Part shown: one piece after another, positions 56,011-64,000 of the stretch
How the letters are laid out: each line of letters starts with the position of its first letter
Numbering within the stretch: the stretch's first letter is position 1
NCBI GenBank assembly: GCA_963691655.1
Contig: OY829326.1
Coordinates: forward strand, 137,844,998-137,908,997
DNA: 64,000 nt
DNA from: Toxonevra muliebris
Taxonomy: Eukaryota > Arthropoda > Insecta > Diptera > Pallopteridae
Direction of reading: 5' to 3'
Notes under the pieces: model-generated
Told to the model about the DNA's origin: nothing
The model's database searches: none
Seen by the model: only the letters and a program-made list of their open reading frames with translations
Position numbers and translations under genes: made by a program

Positions 56011-58838
56011 GAAAGAGCGAGAGGAAAAAAAAGAACGTAAATTTGAACGAGCGGTGACACAGGAACCGAGCTGCTACATATTACCACTTAATAGCAGCAA
56101 GGCTTACATACGGAACCGACTATTGGTCAGAGGGGGCTGTTCGGCCACACTTCACCAGGGTAAGCGACAGAAGGAAGGACACAATGGGTGCATACCTTTT
56201 GACAGGACACATGCGGATTCAAATAACAGCGAACTGGTTAATCTACTGAATGGTCATCGAACAGACTAAATAATTCTAGCTTAAACTAGCTGACGTAAAC
56301 CTAGTTAGAGCACCGATAAACATCCTAGAGATTTTGTGTTAGGTTTATGTGCCACTCTTTTTTTGCTTTTGCTGCTTCCTCTTCGCAAAAAAAAAGACGT
56401 TGAATTTACACCAATAGTCGACCAATACTGTTGCTGGATGCACCAGCGGATCCTGAGATTGTCTGAAGGGAAGTTTTGATTCCCAAATTATCCCCTGACA
56501 TTTTTGTTTGATTCATGGCCAATGATCAAAATGTACGAAATTTTCATGGGGAAAGAGGAAGCCATTTTAACATCTTCGGCTTAGGAGCAAAATCAGTGTC
56601 TGGTCTATCTAGTGGGTGGCTATAAATAGGTTAGGGATGACTGAATCATTATGTGCCTAGTCATCAAAAAGGAAGTAGATCTTATTAGGTTCCTGATTTG
56701 TTTTTAAAATATCGCCTTGTCTTAATACAATAGTAAAATATATTGTTTATGTCATAAAGGCCGTTTCAAAAAAAGTAGTCCGGGTTAAAAAAAAGATCAG
56801 ATATTTTATGATGAAGAACTGAAACTGTGAGCAGATACTGTTAATTCCTCGCGAGCATTTGTCTTAAAAATCAGCAAGGTAAGTAAGAATTAGCAAAGGA
56901 AGTGCTCAAATTGCTTAACCTTTATGAAGAACCTCTGACTGATGCCTAGGCGTATACTGATTCTAGAATATAGAATCTTATCGTACTCGAAACGTGAAAC
57001 TGACTAAACAAAGTGAATTGGTTTTATATATTTTTTGTCAAACGGCCTTGTCAAATTTGTTTGCTAAGGCTTCCTTCTAGTTGCCGAAACTTAATAATTT
57101 TGTAGAATAGTTGAATAAAGGCGATAGAGGCCGTCAACCTCAAATTGGAGCTCACTACTTTAGCAAAGTTAGAAAAATGCTGAACTAAATGTATTCAACA
57201 TCAATCAGACTATGATAAATATGTCTCAAAATGATTTTTTAAAACTTCCCACAGAATGGTTTTATTCACTTCTAAAGCCGTTTTGGTTCTAGCAACCAAA
57301 GTCCAGAAGTCAATAGTCTGGTAGAAGCTTTAATTTACTCTGGTTCGTAACTAATCTAAATTCGGTGTCAGTATTGGTTCAGGAATACTTAGGAGGACCG
57401 CCAGCCGAAACTTTTTAATGGGCAATTCAAAAATTTTTTAATCCAAATAACAATGTAAGAATTATGATCGCCATCATCAGAGAAGATAAAAATATGTTTG
57501 GACGAAAAACTTTTTTAACTATAGTTAGCGTTTTTTTTTCAGAAATTATAAAATTTATATTTTAAATATTTAAAATAATCAAAATTTACCATAAATAAAA
57601 ACTCTTTCGTGCATATTTTTACCTTTTCTGGTCATCAATTTGTTTTTTCCAATTTTTTACATTATTCTTCAACTAAACTTGCCAACCGAATGAAAATACG
57701 ATAACGACGAAGACTGAATCAAGTGCATTAACTTCAAGCAGTCTCTACCAAAATAGAAAATATTTCGATTGCCCCGGAATCGGTTTAGCTTACAGCTAAT
57801 ACCACTGTGCAACAATTTAACGCTTTGTAAAATCAAATGGCAAATGCATAACTTTTTAAGAGTAATTTGGGGCCGCTGATTCTGACTTAAGAATTTCTCT
57901 ATCACGTCTGGGAACCCCGCTACTTTCAAGGGGGTAATTTCTTAAGAAAAATTGAACCCAAGTCATTTTGATCTTCGATGACTCCAACTACTTTTCGATT
58001 GGAAATATTTTTCTCTATGACTCTTTGTTGTTTTTTCAACGGTAAATCCAGTATAAAGGTTTTATAGCAAAAAAAAAAATTTTTGTCATTCAAAGATTAA
58101 TTTCTGAGAAAAAGTTGGACTTCGATGGTTTTGACTTTCAATGACTTCAACAGTTTTTTGTTGGAGAATATTTTCTCCGAACAATGTTCATTATTTTTCC
58201 TAACAATTAATCTAGTATAAAGAGATGGTAATGTTCATCATTGTGTATGATTCTTTAGTATTTTAAGATGTGAATGTTGTGAATAATATTGTGATTTAAC
58301 AAAAATTATGAATTATCAAAGTAACTAAGGCCTTCCGAAAGTCCATGACACTCTTTTGAGAGTATAAATTATTGAGAATCGAACTTCCAATACAGAAATT
58401 CAGTTTACAGATTATTTTATTTATTGTTATACTCAAACTAAATACAACTTGAAAACAATAAGAAGATCAAAGTTAAATAAAAAGAAAAGTTTTTGCGGTT
58501 TCCATTAATACAATAAATTCCTTTGCTACTTTGCTCTAAAAGTCTTCTATAAACTTAGATTTTTCTAGAAGACTTTGTGTCTTTATCACAGTTTCAATTG
58601 GCAAAACTTTAATGACTTTTGTGAATTCTTTACTTTTAAAATCTTAAATAAAGTTTCGATTACTTTACGAAAATTCTATTGTATGGTAGCTTTTACGCTT
58701 TTTAAATCTTTTCATTTCTTTCTAGAACTTATTTAAGAAAAGCGATAATAATATGAGTTTGATTACGAATAGCTTCTTATAAACCATTTTATATAAAGAA
58801 ATACAAACAATTTCTTGTTGTCAAAGGTAATCTAAATA
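56010..58838. other. Unrecognised and AT-rich DNA
   Basis: 56010-57480 is less AT-rich and could be old transposon sequence, but I recognise no motif. 57500-58838 is AT-rich. At about 57805, CACTGTGCAACAATTTAACG shares its core with the foldback element at 42535. Confidence 0.4.
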
Positions 58839-59492
58839 ACTGTGTACAGTGGCGGATCTACAGGTGGGCTATGGGACTGTAAAAGTTATCAAAATTGTAA
58901 AGAGTTTGGGATTTTGTCTGTTATTGATACCAAATCAATTTCGCTCTGAATTTTGTGCTTGAATTTTGTCTCAATTTTTGTTTTGATTTTTCATACGATC
59001 TTTTGTTTGACTTTTGATCTAATATCGGACCAATTTTCGGTCAAAATTTTAGGCCGATTTTAAGTTTGAATTTTGGTCTGCAGTTTGCTTTGCGTTTTGG
59101 TTTGAGTTTTGGTTTGAGTTTTGATATGTTTTTGATTTTAATTTCTGTCTACATTTTAGTCAAAATTTTGGGTTTTTGTTCTGAATATCTGGATGATTTT
59201 TATCTGAGTTTTAGTCTTTTTTGTTTTGAATTTTAATTTAATCTGAATTTTGGTCAGAAATTCGGTCTGATTTTTGTCAGTGTTTAAACGAAGTTTTTGT
59301 TTAAATATCAGGAAAATTTTAGTTTGTGTTTGACCTTTGACCTGAGTTTTGGTTTGAATTTTGATATATTTTTTGGATTTTTCTGATTTAGGGTTTCATC
59401 AGATTTTTAATCTGAAAATTAATCTGAATTTTGGTTTAGTTATTTGCAAGCTCTCCTCAAACGTAAATCCTAAATCCGCCACTGTCTGTGTG
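58839..59492. mobile_element. hAT-type element filled with minisatellite
   Basis: Begins CAGTGGCGGATCTA at 58847 and ends TAAATCCGCCACTG at 59484, so the ends form CAGTGGCGGATYTA with one mismatch in 14. These are typical hAT-family ends. Flanks ACTGTGTA (58839-58846) and TCTGTGTG (59485-59492) agree at 6 of 8 bases, a decayed 8-base target duplication. The 638-bp body is almost wholly about 20-base quasi-repeats such as GAATTTTGGTCTG and GAGTTTTGGTTT. No transposase. Similar repeats without ends occur at 42955-43290 and 23230-23450. Confidence 0.8.
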
Positions 59493-61890
59493 TGTATATA
59501 TTTTAAAAAAATAAATTTACAATATATTAAATACCTCAAACAAAATAATAAGAACCTTCTTTCATATACCTACTATGTTGAAAGCACCTCAGTGAAAAGA
59601 AGCAAAATCATCCTTAATGAAAAATCGAAAAAAGTGCATTCATGCGTAATGGAATACAACAAAAAACGTAGTATAAAGGTAAAAGCGTATAACTACTACA
59701 TACATAGACACACACAAAAAAGGTAGTAGAAATGAGTTGGAACTGAAGCTGGTTGTTGAGAAGAAACCCCGAATACAAAAGAAGGAAACCGTTAATAGCA
59801 TTCATGCATATATACATATATATGTATGTATATATGAAAAAGTAAGTAAGGCTAGCTACCTATGTCTATATGTAGCTGTACAAAGAAGACAGTACATATG
59901 TATCTGTGTATGTGTGTATATTGCTTTTTTTAAGTACATAAAGGGAGCCTAATGAAAACTCTGACTGCCTACTTTAAATACAAAACTGACAAATGTAACA
60001 AAAGCAGAAAATACAGAAAATATGCTAGCCGAAAAGTATGTACACACATACCTACTATATATACCTACTAACTAGAAATGAAAAACCATAAAAAGAAGTC
60101 ATTGAATGAATGAGTGAATGAATGAAAGGAAGCAAAAATGAATAGATGGAATAGATGAATGAATGAATTGATGAAAGAAAGAAAGAAAAAGTCCAGTTGA
60201 AATTGTATGTGTATTGTATATTGTACATAAAAAAAAAAGAAATGTTTATGATGATGGTAACGATAAAAGTTAGTAGAATCATTAAATGAAAACTGGCATT
60301 AAAATAGGTTCGGTTTTGTTAGTTGTGTGTTAAAAGCATCATTAAGTTTCTTAGTACAACACATTTGTATTTTGTAAGATTTATTACTACTATTTCAGAA
60401 AGAGTTAAGTTCACTTTTTTTGTGGCGTAATCATGAATTTAAATTATAATTTAATCATTTGTTGTTATCATTTTCAAGTCTCTAATAAACAAACATCTTT
60501 CTCCTTCTTTTATTAACTTTTCATAATTCCTAAATTTATTTTTATTTTTTGCTTAAATTTATTTTTAGATTTATTTATTTTACTAATCCCCTGCACAAGG
60601 TTGGCTTTCTGTAGTTTGATCTCAGCATACACACCCACTTCGTGCTTATTAGATTAGGGCTCAGTATATAGCTTGGCAAACGCTCTCTCGCAAACGCTAA
60701 TCCCTTGATTTGTTAACTACCTTCACCCTTTATTCTCTTCAAACAAATCCAAGTATTCTATTTTCCTCCTTTTTTTCTTTTTACTTCTTTAAAAAGTAGT
60801 ATTAAATAATTTTTGTAAAGTATATGTAAGTACGAAAGTTTAAAAATAAGAAGAGTAATGAATAACGCACAATTTATATCCTTACCTCGTTATATGATGC
60901 GACTTTATTAATTTCTTTAACCCTCTCCGGGTCGTTGGTATAAAATCCATACTACTAGTTTAACGATTTTTCCTAGATTCACTATAATTTGTTTAATATT
61001 TTAGAATAAATTTTAGTATATTTTTCTTCTTTTTTATGAGGAGACTTTTGAACAAAATCATTAAATAGGATTTTTTACTTTTTTCAATGAATTTTATATA
61101 TGTATATAAAATTTAAATAAGTAAATGGATTAAAATTAAAAATATATTCGTCTATTATTTTTTAATGTTTTTTAGTAGTACCCCGATAAGAGTTGAAAAG
61201 GGTTTACTAGTCTAAAATATTTCGTTATAACTACGGTAAAAAATCAAACAAAAATCGTTCAGTTTGACATTTAGTTATGAATATTCGAAGAGAGACTGCC
61301 ATGACCTGGTTCGGTAGCTTTCTAACACCGACCTTCTGTTAGGCAATAAAACATGGTTGCCATCAAAAACTATCATGCAAAGGATCCAGCTGTTCTTCAG
61401 AAAATGTGTGAGAATAATTTGAATAATACGAATGAAACCCTCAAAGCAATCTTAAAATAGCAAGACTTAAAAATACTTAAGAAAAAACCTAGAACACTAC
61501 AACCAGTGCGGAAAAAACTACAGTTGGTAGGGCTACTCTAAAGCCCTGCGCAACCAAGCGACGTAAAAAGGAAGGGGAAAGGGGAGGGACGAAATCTTTA
61601 GTAGCCCAACGAACGATCTTAAGATCCCTAACTAAGGACACATCTCATGTAAACTTTACAGAAAGTGACCCCATCAAACGACATTTTGATGGGAAGTGCC
61701 GACGAGTTGTTGGTCATACTTCTCATATTTTATAATCTCGTAGAAGTTTTTGGAAAAAGTGATTCCAGTAGTTCCTAACATGGAACTGATTTGAGTCCGA
61801 TTTAAGAATATCAGGCTTTCGGAACGCTTTGCGTATTATAAGGGATGATTTTTTAAGCATTTGGTTTTTGTTTATAAAAAAAAAACATAA
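59493..61890. other. AT-rich DNA, no gene seen
   Basis: A GAATGAATGA / GAAAGAAAGA tract lies at about 60105-60190. 61280-61740 is less AT-rich but unrecognised; it includes AAGGGGAAAGGGGAGGGACG near 61571. Confidence 0.5.
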
Positions 61891-61894
61891 AAAA

Positions 61895-62480
61895 AAGTAC
61901 AAAAGAATATAAAATTTTTATTTGAGTCGATAAATCAATGCTTGCCATTTACGTTGTAAGTGTTCCGTGTGAGAATTCCAATTTTGAACCAGTTTTTCGA
62001 GCATACTGGTTAGTATCTCGCTAATAGCACGTGTAATGTTGTTTTCCAAGGTTGCAATTGACGCTGATTTATCAGCATAGATGAATGTCTCATGTAACCT
62101 TACGAAAATATTCGAGAGGGGTTAAATCGGTGGCCAACTCACTGGCCCGAAACGTAAGACAAATTGCTCACCATTGTTTCACGTGCTGTGTGGCCTGTAG
62201 GGCCTTCTGGTTGAATTCGTCAATCAGATTCACCTTATGCATTTTGTTTAAAAAAAAGGTCGAAATCATAGAACGATAGCGAGCTCCATTAACGGTAATG
62301 TTGTGGCCATCGTCATCTTTAAAGAAATATGAACAGATGATATTGCTGAATGCATTGGCAGCTCTTGTATCGCCTTCGGCTGCACGTCAGATCAATTGAG
62401 ACAATTTTGTTTATTAACATATCCATTTAACCAGAAATGAGCTTTGTTGCTGAACATAATTTTTTGGTAAAAATAAGCGG
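61895..62480 (-). mobile_element. Tc1/mariner-type transposase remnant
   Basis: Minus strand, C-terminal half. FSNKAHFWLNGYVNKQN (about 62405-62460) matches the FSDEAHFWLNGYVNKQN motif; the catalytic Asp of F-S-D-E reads Asn here. Then TTLPLMELAIVL-type sequence (the V.VNG.RY..M position), EFNQKALQATQHVKQW (about 62160-62215) and a SELATDLTPLEYF zone, where WPPRS.DLTP.D.F would be. It ends YADKSASIATLENNITRAIS then EILTSMLEKLVQNWNSHTEH (about 61935-62075). Frameshifts and the lost catalytic residue show it is inactive. No N-terminal helix-turn-helix is visible. Confidence 0.8.
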
Positions 62481-62639
62481 ATGCACTGAAAATTCAACGA
62501 TGTGTCAAGTCCCCTGGCTTCAGTTGTTGAACGAGCTGTCGTTCCGGGACGTAGACCCAAACTGCAAGTCAAAACCTACAACTGTCGACAAAGAAACCAT
62601 CAGCAACGCTTTTTACCTCCTGGACGCGAGAAATGAGGA

Positions 62640-63310
62640 CGGCCCTTAACATCAACATCGAAGAAAACCATATTCCAACGGAGAAGTACCCAAAAATCCT
62701 GAAAATAACTTTTTACAATCTCCTTACTTTCTTGTCATACGCCACCAACATCTAGAACCAACAGAGGAAAAGAAATAAAGTTTTGATAACTTGGACCTGG
62801 CAGGAAGTACCTGGTCAAAGGAAAAAGAGACAGTACTGACCACTTACCAATCGATAGGCCGTTCCATTGTTGACTATGGTGACCCCGTATGATCTCTTTT
62901 CATCAGCGCAACGCGTTGAGAACGACAAGCAAGCTTGCCAAAACGAAGTGCTTCGTATAGTGACGGGGTTTCATCTCATGGTCCACGAAGACCATCTCCA
63001 TAAAGAAACATTGCTAGTAAAGGTGAAGGAGCTCAGCACTACTCATTAAACAGTTCCTTCTGACATGCTACCAGAATGGTCACTAAAACCTACTGCTAAC
63101 TGAGCAACCAACTCCACACAGTGCTATACGAACTGACCTAACAATATATAAGGAAGACTTAAGGAGATTAACAGACCCAACCTCATTTGACCGGCAGGCC
63201 TACGCCACCGTTCTTAAAACCTTGCACTCAGAAGCGGTTTCATCAGCGGCACATAAACGATAGCCTAATCGTGTCCTGAACGTCACGCCACCACCAGTAG
63301 CAGAAAAAGA
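62640..63310 (+). mobile_element. LINE 3' fragment, Jockey-like family B, copy 2
   Basis: Plus strand. HIPTEKYPKILKITFYNLLT (about 62667-62725), LAGSTWSKEKETVLTTYQSI and GRSIVDYG (about 62795-62880), NEVLRIVTGFHLMVHEDHLH (about 62944-63005), KQFLLTCYQNGH (about 63045-63081, other frame). The order and motifs match the copy at 26516-27005. Frameshifts show decay. Region 62480-62640 just before is open but unrecognised. Confidence 0.8.
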
Positions 63311-63314
63311 GAAA

Positions 63315-64000
63315 CAGCTTTATCTACGCCAACAGATAATAAAAATGACGCGATGTGAATGACAATAACTTCAAAATAGAATTGCTGCAACAACAACAAG
63401 TGATCTTTTGAAGTTTTAGAACTCATGCATTTATAATTTGTCTCACTCTCTCAGTCCAACAAGCAATAATGATTGGTTGCTTGGAGCAATCTGAGAGGAA
63501 TTTATGGATCGATATGCCTGAACGACTTATAAGTTATAATAATGAGCTGAATGAGGTATACGAGCGTATAAAAATCCAACGCCTTTACTTTGAGCGAACC
63601 GCATTAGAATCACGGTAGTGGAACGAGCAGAAGAAGGCAACCTAATCTCCATCGAAAATACCAGTTTAAAGTTATGTAGAAACAGCATTGCGGCTTATCG
63701 GCGAATTTACTCGACGTAAAACGCTGTCACCATAAAAACATCAAGTTGATGTAAAATCGCGGCGTAATATCGTCGACAGTTGTCATTCTGTTTCATCTCA
63801 TAGGAACATGAGCGCGGAGAGGGTTTAACCCTAAATCCCCTTTCCCTCCCCTTGGAACCACTAATGACTAAGGCATCTAGTCATAGTATTAAGTGTACAA
63901 CTTAGCTTCCGCCATTTTCCGATAAATGGCTGCATCGGTGAGGGCTGGTCGAAATACCTACATCAAAATTGTTACAAAACTGAGTTTGGGCATCTGTTAA
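63315..64000. other. Less AT-rich, unrecognised sequence
   Basis: GTATAAAAATCCAACGCC near 63566 followed by CTTTACTTTGAGCGAACCGC has a TATA-plus-leader look, as in an LTR or promoter, but I see no matching second LTR and no frame with a known motif. It may be the edge of an element continuing past the window. Confidence 0.3.

Noticed and set aside
58839..59492. Exact 8-bp target duplication for the hAT-type element
   Set aside because: The flanks agree at only 6 of 8 bases, and the right flank runs into a GT repeat, so the duplication is listed as decayed and not exact.
63560..63640. LTR of a retrotransposon
   Set aside because: TATAAAAA with a plausible leader, but no second LTR, primer-binding site or gag/pol motif in the window.

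Overview
The window looks like non-coding nuclear DNA from a fly, probably a non-drosophilid acalyptrate such as a tephritid. That placement is an inference from style: very AT-rich sequence, frequent TATG, CAA, GT/CA and GAGA simple repeats, and a mix of decayed Jockey/R1/LOA-type LINEs, mariner-type transposons and many MITEs. There is no bacterial gene, no rRNA and no functional tRNA gene. I recognise no host protein-coding gene. Nearly all open frames over 60 codons are chance frames in low-complexity DNA, or pieces of transposons broken by stops and frameshifts. One stretch (33998-34268) is a weak candidate for a host exon.

Layout. 1-3.5 kb: a degraded tRNA-like sequence, a minus-strand LINE with RT, RNase H and CCHC remnants ending in an A-tail, then the 3' part of a second LINE on the plus strand. 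3.5-9.3 kb: AT-rich DNA with a GA-rich block, a 22-bp hairpin, a degenerate tandem repeat, a TTAA-flanked MITE and a dispersed repeat. 9.3-12.1 kb: a MITE, a mariner remnant, a 21-bp hairpin and a well-preserved TTA-flanked Harbinger-like MITE. 14.2-17 kb: dispersed repeats and a CR1/Jockey-like LINE. 19.7-21.2 kb: a decayed tandem array rich in TGAGTCAT. 24.5-27 kb: two adjacent copies of one MITE and two abutting LINE fragments. 28-29.5 kb: CAA/GT simple-sequence DNA. 30.8-32.7 kb: two LINE fragments, one holding a second TTAA-type MITE. 34.4-35.3 kb: a 48-bp minisatellite. 37.6-38.3 kb: a LINE RT fragment and a promoter-like block. 42.5-46.3 kb: a foldback element, a palindromic tRNA-like retro-sequence, a LINE and an intact-looking SINE. 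48.8-51.3 kb: a MITE abutting a LINE, then a degenerate minisatellite. 54.3-56 kb: an R1-like LINE split by a hAT-type element. 58.8-59.5 kb: a second hAT-type element filled with minisatellite. 61.9-63.3 kb: a Tc1/mariner transposase remnant and another LINE 3' fragment.

The best-supported discoveries are: (1) a 311-bp SINE with a 14-bp exact target-site duplication and a CCTAA-repeat tail; (2) a hAT-type element nested in an R1-like LINE, where the LINE frame continues on the far side; (3) a 692-bp Harbinger-like MITE; (4) a two-copy MITE family with piggyBac-like TTAA flanks; (5) a 48-bp minisatellite that stays open in one frame; (6) a tRNA-like sequence with a 22-bp inverted repeat and an A-tail. 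Family assignments rest on motifs read by eye, without database searches. Element ends are approximate unless inverted repeats and target duplications are given.
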